A stretch of DNA of 46,023 bases from a virus: positions 1 to 46,023 of IMG/VR virus record IMGVR_UViG_3300046003_007468, one strand, 5' to 3'. Below, in pieces: positions 14,475 through 21,728 of this stretch. The stretch's first letter is position 1. Each line of letters starts with the position of its first letter. The notes beneath the pieces are model-generated. The model was not told the origin of the DNA. It searched no databases and was given only the letters and a program-made list of their open reading frames with translations. Made by a program: the position numbers and the translations under genes.

Positions 14475-15178
14475 TGTCCACCCACTCGCCGAACTGTGCA
14501 TACCTCCTCGTCGTAGACGCGGACCAGTATTCGGGCAACTACGAGCGTCAACTCACCGGGTTCTGCACCGGGGTCGATGACGGCACGCACGGTGACAAGG
14601 AAGGTGCTGACTTTCGTCGCTGGCTGGACGAGCATGGCAAATCGGTCTCGTGGAAGAAAATCAGCACGACGTGCCGGGATGACAAAAACTATCCCCGAGT
14701 CTGCACGATCTGGCCGTCGCCGGGACGCCTCAACAACGGCATGGGGTTCCATTACGACGCGGGCGACGAGGAGGCCCAAGCCAATGCGCGGCTGAAGGCT
14801 CAAAGGGATATGGTGGCCTATCAGAAACCCACCGTAGATCGCGCCCAAGCTCGCCTCGACGCCGAAGATTTCGAAGATGCCTCCAAGCCCGGTGCTTGGA
14901 CGAAGGAGGCCTGTGAACGCACCATCGAGTCTTCCCTTCGGTCGATCAGCACTGCTGGGGACTTCGTCGGTTTCCCCGCCTACGAAAGCGTCGCCATCTT
15001 CCTGACCGCGAAGCCGTCCGCCGCCGACATGGCGATCTTCATGGAACGGCTCGCCGATTTCTCGAAGGACAGGATGGAGTTCGGCCGCCGAACTGGAAAG
15101 CCCCTTGTGGTCAAGCGCGTCTATCTGGCGGAGAAACGCGGCAAAGAGTTCGTGGAGATTGAAGAGATTGGGGCCTAG
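14474..15178 (+). CDS. Conserved-looking phage protein downstream of the radical SAM gene
   Basis: A 234-aa protein whose ATG overlaps the TGA of the radical-SAM gene (TGATG), so the two are probably co-translated. The N-terminus (AYLLVVDADQYSGNYERQLTGFCTG) has a D-A-D ... G-N-x-E-R pattern that I recall from other large-phage hypotheticals. The C-terminal part is alpha/beta. Four cysteines lie in the N-terminal third. Function unknown; an accessory or substrate-related role to the radical SAM protein is only suggested by the operon. Confidence 0.78.
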   Translation: MSTHSPNCAYLLVVDADQYSGNYERQLTGFCTGVDDGTHGDKEGADFRRWLDEHGKSVSWKKISTTCRDDKNYPRVCTIWPSPGRLNNGMGFHYDAGDEEAQANARLKAQRDMVAYQKPTVDRAQARLDAEDFEDASKPGAWTKEACERTIESSLRSISTAGDFVGFPAYESVAIFLTAKPSAADMAIFMERLADFSKDRMEFGRRTGKPLVVKRVYLAEKRGKEFVEIEEIGA

Positions 15179-15202
15179 GCCCTGATGTTGCCGGACAGCA
15201 AA

Positions 15203-15230
15203 CCGAGGGAGAGCCCTCGGGATGTTTTCG
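15203..15230 (+). terminator. Probable terminator after the radical SAM operon
   Basis: CCGAGGG (15203-15209), loop AGAG, CCCTCGG (15214-15220), followed 4 nt later by TTTT. A compact 7-bp GC-rich stem 25 nt after the stop codon. Confidence 0.6.
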
Positions 15231-15318
15231 TGGTCCCCATCCTTGTAAGAGCGGAGATGGACCGAGCTACGGATTACGGCACGCCCTACCCCTTTTGGCC
15301 TAGTTGACTCAGACCACC

Positions 15319-15330
15319 GGTTGTGCAACC
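15319..15330. promoter_or_regulatory. Candidate operator palindrome upstream of the XRE gene
   Basis: GGTTG-TG-CAACC, a perfect 5-bp dyad with a 2-nt centre, 30 nt upstream of the GTG of the XRE regulator. HTH regulators often bind such dyads in their own promoter region. Autoregulation is an inference. Confidence 0.35.
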
Positions 15331-15359
15331 CTCGTTGGCATAAGTCGGAGGCTCCCCTA

Positions 15360-15764
15360 GTGAATGATACCCCAGAGAAGAAAAGCCACCCCGTGGATGT
15401 CCACGTCGGCGCGCGTGTTCAGCAGAAGCGGAAGTCGCTCGGCCTGAGCCAGACCAAGCTCGGCAAGGCCGTTGGTCTCACCTTCCAACAGATTCAGAAA
15501 TACGAATCCGGCGCCAACCGGATTTCGGCGTCGAAGCTGTGGGAAATCTCACAGACGCTCTCGACCCCGCTGATGTTTTTCTTCGAGGGTCTCCAGGACC
15601 CGGTCGAAGAAGCGAATGATGAAACCGTTCGCCGCTTTCTCGAATCCGATGAAGGCCTCCTGGTCGCCAAATCGATCACCGGCCTGTCGCCGAAGATGCG
15701 CATCCGGGTGATCGAGTTCATCGACGGCATGGCCGACGACACCGACGAAGCGTCGGCTCAGTAA
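15360..15764 (+). CDS. XRE-family transcriptional regulator
   Basis: 134 codons from the GTG at 15360, which has GGAG about 9 nt upstream; a TTG at 15321 in the same frame is less likely. Residues 15-70 form a helix-turn-helix of the Cro/CI type: RVQQKRKSLGLSQTKLGKAV, then GLTFQQIQKYESGANRISAS with the recognition helix. The segment after it (WEISQTLSTPLMFFFEG) is the usual linker of alphaproteobacterial XRE regulators, and the C-terminal 60 residues are an acidic helical domain. It looks like a host-derived gene in a phage otherwise lacking lysogeny functions. It converges on the next gene with a 7-nt overlap. Confidence 0.9.
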   Translation: MNDTPEKKSHPVDVHVGARVQQKRKSLGLSQTKLGKAVGLTFQQIQKYESGANRISASKLWEISQTLSTPLMFFFEGLQDPVEEANDETVRRFLESDEGLLVAKSITGLSPKMRIRVIEFIDGMADDTDEASAQ

Positions 15765-16387
15765 AGATCGTCATCGTCGTCCCAGGTTCCGGCCTTGGGA
15801 TTGGCGATCAGGTGTTCCATGACGGGGAAGACCAGATTGGCCCAGAGCTTTGCGGTCTGGGAGGCCATGACGCGCCGCTCCACCATCTCGTCCACGACCG
15901 GTAGATTGGCCAGACGGAGTTCCCGCATGGCTGCAACGATGAAGTCGATGGGGATGATGGCCTCATCGCCGACTGTCCGCTCGTGTCCCCCGAAAGCGAT
16001 GTCTGGAACCCGGCGCGCGACGGTATAGCGGAGCACGACATTCATGCAGGCATTGGCGGGCATCCCGCCCAACTGATGCGAAGATACGTGTGCCGCGATG
16101 GCGGCGATCTCCTGGCCGCGTGACAGGCGGTCGAACGACACGCCGATGAGATCGGTCAGGGCATCCGTCACGAGGCGACGGTCCATGCCTTTCACCTTGC
16201 CCTTGCGGATGACCTCTTTGGTCACCCCCTTGAGAAGTCCGATAAAGACCGGGGCGCCGGGGACCACGCTGCTGCCTTCGGCGAAGTTGACCAGTTTGGG
16301 GTCGCGTGAATAGACGGCCTCGTACTGCTTGACGAACGTGCAGACTGTCGCGGACAGGCCGTCAGTCGAGAAGTAGTGGCGGGACAT
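15758..16387 (-). CDS. Hypothetical phage protein
   Basis: 209 codons from the ATG at 16387, preceded by GAGG at 6-nt spacing; an in-frame TTG at 16411 is less likely. Mostly helical, with the hydrophobic segment VVPGAPVFIGLLKGV, and a strongly acidic C-terminal tail (DDDDDLY). Transcribed from the promoter at 16414-16442, divergent from the gene at 16485. No known domain recognised. Confidence 0.78.
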   Translation of the reverse strand: MSRHYFSTDGLSATVCTFVKQYEAVYSRDPKLVNFAEGSSVVPGAPVFIGLLKGVTKEVIRKGKVKGMDRRLVTDALTDLIGVSFDRLSRGQEIAAIAAHVSSHQLGGMPANACMNVVLRYTVARRVPDIAFGGHERTVGDEAIIPIDFIVAAMRELRLANLPVVDEMVERRVMASQTAKLWANLVFPVMEHLIANPKAGTWDDDDDLY

Positions 16388-16413
16388 GCGCGACCTCGAA
16401 GATGATTTCAACC

Positions 16414-16442
16414 ATACTATTCGTCAGCCAAAGAACGGTCAA
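16414..16442 (-). promoter_or_regulatory. Sigma70-like promoter, minus strand
   Basis: TTGACC, 17-nt spacer, TAGTAT on the minus strand. It leaves a leader of about 20 nt with a GAGG Shine-Dalgarno for the gene at 16387. It is back to back with the plus-strand promoter at 16451. Confidence 0.62.
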
Positions 16443-16450
16443 GCAATTCC

Positions 16451-16478
16451 TTGACAGAAAAGGGTAATATTCTATGCT
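16451..16478 (+). promoter_or_regulatory. Sigma70-like promoter giving a leaderless mRNA
   Basis: TTGACA (16451-16456), 16-nt spacer, TATGCT (16473-16478), 6 nt to the ATG at 16485. No Shine-Dalgarno. Confidence 0.68.
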
Positions 16479-16484
16479 GTCCCG

Positions 16485-16757
16485 ATGATCGTTCTAGAAC
16501 ATACCGGGCAAGTCCGTTCAGTCGGCGAAGGGTTTGCGACCGCAGTTCTCCGGCATGGTCTTTCTATCAGGGCCGAGATAAAGCTCAGTCGGTCATTCGC
16601 CTTCGACGATATCGCCAAAGCCATTGAGGAGAGCGGCGCCGTTTTTGAGCCGTGGGTTCTTGCTGCGAGCCACCGCTTAGCTATCGCCTATTTCAGCACC
16701 GAGCGGGACCGCGTCGTTTTCCTCATGTTGGTTCCACCAGAATATTGCCAAGAGTAG
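16485..16757 (+). CDS. Small hypothetical phage protein, leaderless
   Basis: A 90-aa protein with an alpha/beta look. Its end RLAIAYFSTERDRVVFLMLV is a good copy of the C-terminal pattern shared by many small proteins here (strand, F, acidic residue, R-D, hydrophobic helix or strand). Start fixed by the promoter at 16451. Function unknown. Confidence 0.72.
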   Translation: MIVLEHTGQVRSVGEGFATAVLRHGLSIRAEIKLSRSFAFDDIAKAIEESGAVFEPWVLAASHRLAIAYFSTERDRVVFLMLVPPEYCQE

Positions 16758-16779
16758 CGACGCCTCGTAGAAGAGACGG

Positions 16780-17466
16780 ATGCACAAGGTCACCACCGTC
16801 GAAGAGGCTCTGTCGATGATCGTCACGAACTCGTGGCGAGACGAGTTCGTCCGAGCCTTGGGCGACCCATGGCTTATGAACTTCGTCCTGGACGTTGATT
16901 CCCGGTTGTTGAGCACCTTCGGAGGCGGCCAGAAAAAACCCCTGACGACCGCGCAGGCCAACATCGCCGTGAAGGCCATTGCGAGGTGCGTGGACGCCTA
17001 CCCAAAGGGCAACGTGGACCGGCAGTCCGTCATCGACCTGCTGGCCGCCCCAGCCTACCGTATGCCCCTCGTGCAGTCCAAGAACATCCCCCGCGAGGTC
17101 CGCCATCTCGGTGGTCACCTTCTCGGTTTCCGATTCAAGGTCAACGAAGCCATCACCGACCGTCTCAAGATCGCCATGGCGGAATGGCCAGCGGGCGACC
17201 GGACATTCGGTTGGGATTTCGTCAGCAACATCTGGGTGGTGCCGGTCACACGCAAGACGTGGCCGCTCTGCGTCGGCCTCATTAGCGATTTCAAATTCGA
17301 TTTCGACGACGAGGTCTGCAACGTCCTCTCGTTGTGTGAGGATTCCTTTCAGGAGTCCCACGCCTGCGTTCTCGACCCAGAGACCAACGAACTCATCCTC
17401 AACGTCTGCAACGACCCCGCGCTGGCGCAATGGGCAGAGTGTGTCATGGGAGGAACGCGGATATGA
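16780..17466 (+). CDS. Hypothetical phage protein
   Basis: 228 aa, unknown function. The N-terminal half is helical and contains a Gly/Lys turn (FGGGQKKPLT) that is not a proper Walker A. The C-terminal half is strand-rich with aromatics: FRFKVNEAITDRLKIAMAEW, FGWDFVSNIWVVPVTRKTWPLCVGLISDF. The latter resembles the substrate-recognition beta domains seen beside some helicases (HARP-like), but no helicase motif is present. It overlaps the next gene by 4 nt (ATGA). Confidence 0.75.
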   Translation: MHKVTTVEEALSMIVTNSWRDEFVRALGDPWLMNFVLDVDSRLLSTFGGGQKKPLTTAQANIAVKAIARCVDAYPKGNVDRQSVIDLLAAPAYRMPLVQSKNIPREVRHLGGHLLGFRFKVNEAITDRLKIAMAEWPAGDRTFGWDFVSNIWVVPVTRKTWPLCVGLISDFKFDFDDEVCNVLSLCEDSFQESHACVLDPETNELILNVCNDPALAQWAECVMGGTRI

Positions 17467-18107
17467 ACATCTCCTACGCGATGCCCGCAGACCCCGTCCG
17501 CGCCCGGCGTCTTGTCGCCCTGGCCCGCATCTACCGAGACATGTTCATCGACCCCGCCGTCTTGGAGCTTTCCAGGAGTGACGTCCCGCAGTGGCAGACC
17601 GACGAAGAAAAAGTCGTCGCGGCTCTCGTGGAGTTCAATCTCCGGGCCCACGTCATCGCCGACATCGACCGCAAAATGGATGTCTGGCTGCGGCCGATAT
17701 GCTTGGCAGCACGACAGATCGGTTTGAATAAAATCGTGATCTGCAATGACTACTGGCCCAACTACATGATCGGCAGGGTGGCCAAGGAGTTCGATTTCGA
17801 ACTCGAAGACATCATCGCGGTGAAGGCTGATTTCGAACTCACCGAAGAGAACGCTCATCTGCGGCGAGAAGCGGTGTTGATCTTGAACATCCCGGCGCGC
17901 GGCATCCTGCAACCCCAGCCCCGCGTCCTCTACGAGGAATTTTATCATTCGGTCGGGGTTGGGAAATATTCGGCCGCCTGCAATCTTTCCGTCTTCCCTT
18001 CACTGCCATGCGTGAATACCATGGTGGCGAATGCAACTGCCAATCAGTCCCGCCACTCCGCAGATTACTTCGACCTCTGCAACATCATAAGGCTGCCCCA
18101 TGATTAA
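17463..18107 (+). CDS. Hypothetical phage protein
   Basis: 214 codons from the ATG at 17463, overlapping the upstream stop (ATGA). Alpha/beta, with an IVICNDYWPNYMIGRVAKEFDFELEDI stretch in the middle. Several cysteines near the C-terminus do not form a recognisable zinc site. It overlaps the next gene by 8 nt. No function recognised. Confidence 0.72.
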   Translation: MNISYAMPADPVRARRLVALARIYRDMFIDPAVLELSRSDVPQWQTDEEKVVAALVEFNLRAHVIADIDRKMDVWLRPICLAARQIGLNKIVICNDYWPNYMIGRVAKEFDFELEDIIAVKADFELTEENAHLRREAVLILNIPARGILQPQPRVLYEEFYHSVGVGKYSAACNLSVFPSLPCVNTMVANATANQSRHSADYFDLCNIIRLPHD

Positions 18108-18633
18108 GAAACTGGCGACCATCCTCCTGAACGGCCTTCGTTTCCCCGATGTCCGCAAGGTCGAGATCAGCCAAAAAGGCGTCAGAGTGAATGGTGACCT
18201 CGTCGGTCGCCACATCATCGACGTCGGGCAACCCGTGAAGGTCGTGGTTGAGAGCGGCGTCATAGAACATCTTGTCGTCCATGGTGACGTCACCTGTGGC
18301 GACGTCTCGGGCTCTGTGGATGCCGGTGGCCGCGTCGAGTGCGGTAACGTCTCCGGCCACGTCAGTGCGGGGCACGCCGTCAAATGCGGGAACGTCGGGA
18401 CCTACGTGGATGCCGGAAGCAGTGTCCAGTGCGACGCGGTGGGCGGCAAGGTAGACGCGGGGTCATCGGTCAAAGCCGGGAATGTGGGCGGCAGCATTGA
18501 CGCGGGGTCGAGCGTGACGTGCGGCTACGTGGCGGGCAATGTAGACGCGGGCGGCAACGTCACCGTGGCGGCCAGCACCGACCGCCCGGTCAAGGGCAAG
18601 ATCAGCGCAGGCGGCGACGTCAAAATCGGATGA
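18100..18633 (+). CDS. Repeat protein, probable beta-solenoid
   Basis: A 177-aa protein. After a 60-residue N-terminal part (including KVEISQKGVRVNGDLV), residues 63-177 are about nine imperfect short repeats of the form G-x-V-x-G-x-V-x-A-G-x-x-V-x-C, for example CGDVSGSVDAGGRVECGNV. Val at alternate positions and Gly at turns are typical of a right-handed beta-solenoid, as in bactofilin-like proteins. Regularly placed Cys residues occur once per repeat in part of the array. Similar Gly/Val repeat proteins occur as hypotheticals in phages and Firmicutes. Function unknown; a filament or scaffold is possible. Confidence 0.8.
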   Translation: MIKKLATILLNGLRFPDVRKVEISQKGVRVNGDLVGRHIIDVGQPVKVVVESGVIEHLVVHGDVTCGDVSGSVDAGGRVECGNVSGHVSAGHAVKCGNVGTYVDAGSSVQCDAVGGKVDAGSSVKAGNVGGSIDAGSSVTCGYVAGNVDAGGNVTVAASTDRPVKGKISAGGDVKIG

Positions 18634-18940
18634 TGTGTTTCTCTGGGGGCGGGACCACCAGGGTCTCGCCCTCGGCCATCTCGGTCTTGTTGAGAATGTG
18701 CCTGCGGATGTGGGCCACGACCCTGCTCGGAATGATCTCGGAACGGTCCCAGGATTCACCTCGGTCGGACACTTCGATCATGTGCCGATCACCGTTGGGC
18801 GCGATCAGGTAGACGTCCCACTCCACGCGCCAGAGCCACATCTTGTCGTCGATGTGGAGCTTGCGCCAGCCGGAGGGGATTTTCCCCTTGTTGGTTTTGA
18901 ACTTGGGGTCATCCCCGCGAACTTTACGCCGCTTTTCCAA
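18620..18940 (-). CDS. Small basic hypothetical protein
   Basis: 106 codons from a TTG at 18940 that has a strong AAGGAG Shine-Dalgarno about 7 nt upstream, inside the end of the preceding membrane-protein gene. The N-terminus is very basic (KRRKVRGDDPKFKTNKGK), followed by a Trp-rich strand region (MWLWRVEWDVYLIA). It converges on the repeat-protein gene with a 14-nt overlap. Function unknown. Confidence 0.7.
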   Translation of the reverse strand: MEKRRKVRGDDPKFKTNKGKIPSGWRKLHIDDKMWLWRVEWDVYLIAPNGDRHMIEVSDRGESWDRSEIIPSRVVAHIRRHILNKTEMAEGETLVVPPPEKHIIRF

Positions 18941-19754
18941 GCCGCTCTCCTTTGTTCTCTCGGATAATTTCTTCCCCGAGGCTCATCAGGCTCTGCAAGC
19001 TCGCAACGTCCTCGTCGGTGAGATTGGGCTGGTTGAGGGTTTCGACGCCCTGCCGATAAAGTTGGAAGATCATCGGTGTCGGCATACCGATCATATTCAT
19101 CGCATGAAGGTAGTCGGTATGGATGAGGCCGGTCACGAATGAAATACCCGCGAGACTGCGATCTTCAATCGCCGAGAGGGCCCGCAGCATCGGCGCGATC
19201 ATCAAGTCTTGGAATTCTGGACTAAAGACCTCATAGGAACGAGCAGTGCGGAGAATGAGTTCGCCAAACTGATCTCGGAGTTCTAGGCGGCGGTCCTGTG
19301 TGAACTTTCGGTGGCTGGCGGCCGATCTCGCATACACCGAGCCCTTGCCTATGGTGGCGATCACAAATGCCCCCATGCTGTAGGTAATTCCGTCGTCGAG
19401 AGTCGGCACGGAGAAGCCTTTCTCAATCCAGAACAGGGCGGCACAGGCTATCCACGCCGCTGCGTAGCCGAGCATGAAATGGGCGACGTGTCGCTTCGCC
19501 GATAGCCGCTTGGCTGGTTTCAGAAGCGGATACGAGTTGGTCCACCACAGTCCGCCTGCCAGGAAGCTCATCAGGGCCATGACGTACCAGAGCGACGGCT
19601 TGACGGTATCGCCGCCAATCAGCATGCCCACGAGGACGATACCGCCCATCAGGGTGAACATTAGCCCCCAGCAGAAGAAGAACGACCGCACGGGGTTCTC
19701 CTTGAGGCCCCACGACGGGAGCGAGTTCTTCCATTTCGCGATTGCGGCGAACAC
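18924..19754 (-). CDS. Multi-spanning membrane protein
   Basis: A 276-aa protein. Four hydrophobic segments are visible: about residues 24-47 (FFFCWGLMFTLMGGIVLVGM), 52-71, 90-108 (HFMLGYAAAWIACAALFW) and 125-141. The C-terminal 130 residues are soluble and helical with many charged residues, ending in a basic tail. This suggests an inner-membrane anchor with a cytoplasmic domain. No family recognised. It overlaps the downstream gene by 17 nt. Confidence 0.75.
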   Translation of the reverse strand: MFAAIAKWKNSLPSWGLKENPVRSFFFCWGLMFTLMGGIVLVGMLIGGDTVKPSLWYVMALMSFLAGGLWWTNSYPLLKPAKRLSAKRHVAHFMLGYAAAWIACAALFWIEKGFSVPTLDDGITYSMGAFVIATIGKGSVYARSAASHRKFTQDRRLELRDQFGELILRTARSYEVFSPEFQDLMIAPMLRALSAIEDRSLAGISFVTGLIHTDYLHAMNMIGMPTPMIFQLYRQGVETLNQPNLTDEDVASLQSLMSLGEEIIRENKGERLGKAA

Positions 19755-19756
19755 GA

Positions 19757-20203
19757 TCAGGTATCCTGCGCCGCGACGGCGGGGTCTTCACCCACGTGCT
19801 CGCCGACATGGCGCATGAAAGCCGCATAGGCGGTCATGTGCTGGGCCCGAATGTAGGGGAAGATGCGCCCGCAGGCCGGACTATCACCGAAGTAGGCGCC
19901 GAAGACCGTGACGGCCCGCAGGGGGTCCATGCCGCGCAGGAAGGCGAACATGGATTCGATCTCGGTGTAGAGATACGAGAGTTCCTCGCGCTCCATGTTG
20001 CGGCAGCGCATCTTGGCTTCGTAGAGTTCCATTTCGGTCATCTCGCCGCCGCCCGTGATCACGGGAAGATCGCTGACGACGCGCTCCACCCGAGCGACGA
20101 ACTCCTCCATGAACTCTCGAATGAAACCTTCGTCCTCGTTGAGGTGGGCGACCGGGAGGGGCTCACCGTCGAGGACGTGTTTGATCAAGTTGGCGTGTGA
20201 CAT
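19757..20203 (-). CDS. Hypothetical phage protein
   Basis: 148 codons from the ATG at 20203. Upstream on the minus strand are TTGACA and TATACC, but only 14 nt apart, and the -10 ends 9 nt before the ATG, so a short-leader or leaderless mRNA is possible. The protein is helical and acidic, with the motif YEAKMRCRNMEREELSYLYTEIESMFAFLRG. The stop lies 2 nt before the membrane-protein start. Function unknown. Confidence 0.68.
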   Translation of the reverse strand: MSHANLIKHVLDGEPLPVAHLNEDEGFIREFMEEFVARVERVVSDLPVITGGGEMTEMELYEAKMRCRNMEREELSYLYTEIESMFAFLRGMDPLRAVTVFGAYFGDSPACGRIFPYIRAQHMTAYAAFMRHVGEHVGEDPAVAAQDT

Positions 20204-20234
20204 GCCCGGAAAGGTATAGGAGAAGCAAATCTTG

Positions 20235-20777
20235 TCAAGAAAGTTCTTCGACGTTGTCGCTGAAGACGAGATAGAACTTGGCAGCCGTTTTTTGATCTGC
20301 AATCGCGATGGTGTTCCCGCGCTTCATGAAGTCGATCTTGCCAGTTCCGTTTTCCTTCAGCCAGTCCTTCATCTCTTCGACGCGATTTCTTGGCCCATGG
20401 AGGGTGAATTGGGTTCTTCGACGCTGCGCATAAATCCAACTGATGAAATCGGCCGCTCGCTTTTTGCCGTCTTCAAAATACAGCATGATGGAGTTGTCGG
20501 TGCCGAATTGGGCCAGCACCACCCCACGGCAGTTTTCACCCACCCATTGCTCGATCTCATCCATGCCCCAGATGTTATGGTTGAGATTGGTGCTACCGAT
20601 GTAGGCTGAGTTCCACGGCTCGATACCGTAGATGCTGAGATACTGGGGAAGATGGTCAATCATTAGAAAGACCTGATCGGCCGCCCCGATGGCTGGCTGG
20701 CCGCCATGTTGGGCGTAAATCTGAACTTGGTGCTGATGAGAACTCACGTGGGACGGCGGGACCAGGATGACTTTCAC
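20235..20777 (-). CDS. Hypothetical phage protein
   Basis: 180 aa. Two copies of the small-protein C-terminal pattern seem to be present: NSIMLYFEDGKKRAADFISWIY near residue 100 and NTIAIADQKTAAKFYLVFSD at the end. It could therefore be a fusion of two small domains. It starts inside the end of the upstream gene with an ATGA overlap (20774-20777). Function unknown. Confidence 0.7.
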   Translation of the reverse strand: MKVILVPPSHVSSHQHQVQIYAQHGGQPAIGAADQVFLMIDHLPQYLSIYGIEPWNSAYIGSTNLNHNIWGMDEIEQWVGENCRGVVLAQFGTDNSIMLYFEDGKKRAADFISWIYAQRRRTQFTLHGPRNRVEEMKDWLKENGTGKIDFMKRGNTIAIADQKTAAKFYLVFSDNVEELS

Positions 20778-21145
20778 AGTGGCGGGCTCTTGAAGCCACG
20801 CACCTCGGTGATGCGGTCACTGTTGGCGATGTAGAAGGCCAGGGCTTCATTTTCGTTCGGAAAGGCGACCCGTGTGGCCCGCTTGTAATCGTCCAGAACG
20901 TCCAACGGGACCTGATCGACGATGTTGGGGAAATCTACATCCAACTCATGGAAGAAAACGTACTCGCCCTCGGGGATGTCGAAATCCATATACATGGGCA
21001 GCATATTGCGCTGATAGTAGCCTTGGAACCATGTCCCGAAGCCCAGTATCTGTTTCTTGAACGGGCTCAAGACGAACCGCAACACCTTCGCGGTGCGAGG
21101 CCCCACCGTGGGGGTTTTCATCGGATATCGATTCTGGGCAGCCAT
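20774..21145 (-). CDS. Small hypothetical phage protein
   Basis: 123 aa with a basic N-terminus and an aromatic middle (FGTWFQGYYQRNMLPMYMDFDIPEGEYVFFHELDVDF). The end ATRVAFPNENEALAFYIANSD shows the recurrent strand plus N-E-x-E-A-x-x-F pattern. The sequence upstream of the start carries the inverted repeat at 21156-21171. Function unknown. Confidence 0.68.
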   Translation of the reverse strand: MAAQNRYPMKTPTVGPRTAKVLRFVLSPFKKQILGFGTWFQGYYQRNMLPMYMDFDIPEGEYVFFHELDVDFPNIVDQVPLDVLDDYKRATRVAFPNENEALAFYIANSDRITEVRGFKSPPL

Positions 21146-21155
21146 GACCTAACTA

Positions 21156-21171
21156 CTACCGCAAGCGGTAG
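21156..21171 (-). promoter_or_regulatory. Inverted repeat between two minus-strand genes
   Basis: CTACCGC and GCGGTAG with a 2-nt centre, flanked by a further GACCTA/TAGGTC pair (21146-21151 and 21169-21174). It lies 11-26 nt upstream of the start at 21145 and after the stop of the HAD gene. No T run follows on either strand, so it could be an operator or an RNA hairpin rather than an intrinsic terminator. Confidence 0.4.
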
Positions 21172-21183
21172 GTCGGCGCAAGG

Positions 21184-21669
21184 TCAGAGGTCGGCCGGGT
21201 GGATGTGGACGATGCGGTGCAGGGCGCATCCCGGCCCGACGTCATCGGTCATGTCATCGACCAGGACCGTCATGCCGTGGCGACGGCACATCTGAGCCTT
21301 CCAGTGCTGATAGCGGTCCTCGTGGACGCTGCGTGGGATGCCGGGATTGAGGATGCGGGCGTTCTGGATGTCGTGATGAACGGCGAAGATCGAATCCGGT
21401 ACGTTGAAGACTCCGGTGAACATATTCGGCGTGAGGGGCTCGTCGTAGCTCTGGATGAGCAAGTTCCAGATTTGCTTCTCCAACCCGTGCGAACGGAAGG
21501 TGACGATGTAGTGCTTCTTCTCCGGCGTGGCGCGGATGAAGGCATGCATGAGGAGATCGTTCTCGCCCAAATAGAGGGTCTGGTCGAAATCCCAACCAAT
21601 GGCCGGGGCACCTTTGAGGATTTCGAAAGCGGGGGTCGAGAAGCGGGGAGAGTTTAGAATGTCGTTCAT
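21184..21669 (-). CDS. HAD-superfamily hydrolase
   Basis: 161 codons. HAD motif I is GWDFDQTL (D27 nucleophile, D29), motif II is probably the T/S of YIVTFRS near residue 62, and motif IV is LVDDMTDDVG near residues 144-153. These point to a small HAD phosphatase with a short cap, possibly a nucleotidase or polynucleotide phosphatase. The substrate cannot be read from the sequence. The start is defined by a late promoter 4 nt upstream (leaderless). Divergent from uvsW. Confidence 0.82.
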   Translation of the reverse strand: MNDILNSPRFSTPAFEILKGAPAIGWDFDQTLYLGENDLLMHAFIRATPEKKHYIVTFRSHGLEKQIWNLLIQSYDEPLTPNMFTGVFNVPDSIFAVHHDIQNARILNPGIPRSVHEDRYQHWKAQMCRRHGMTVLVDDMTDDVGPGCALHRIVHIHPADL

Positions 21670-21673
21670 CCAG

Positions 21674-21681
21674 TATTTAAC
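21674..21681 (-). promoter_or_regulatory. Late-type promoter for the HAD gene, leaderless
   Basis: GTTAAATA on the minus strand, ending 4 nt before the ATG at 21669. Confidence 0.6.
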
Positions 21682-21714
21682 GCAGTTGATTTTAGGTCCC
21701 AGAGTATACCACAT

Positions 21715-21722
21715 GGTAAATA
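21715..21722 (+). promoter_or_regulatory. Late-type promoter for uvsW
   Basis: GGTAAATA ends 6 nt before the ATG at 21729, so the mRNA is leaderless or nearly so. Confidence 0.55.
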
Positions 21723-21728
21723 CTAGGG

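Noticed and set aside
12924-14501. Minus-strand open frame of 525 codons opposite the radical SAM gene
   Set aside because: The sense strand carries the radical SAM motifs. The antisense product is a Val/Gly/His-rich shadow without domains.
16780-17466. Possible Walker A in FGGGQKKPLT
   Set aside because: The spacing and residues do not fit G-x4-G-K-[ST], and no Walker B follows.
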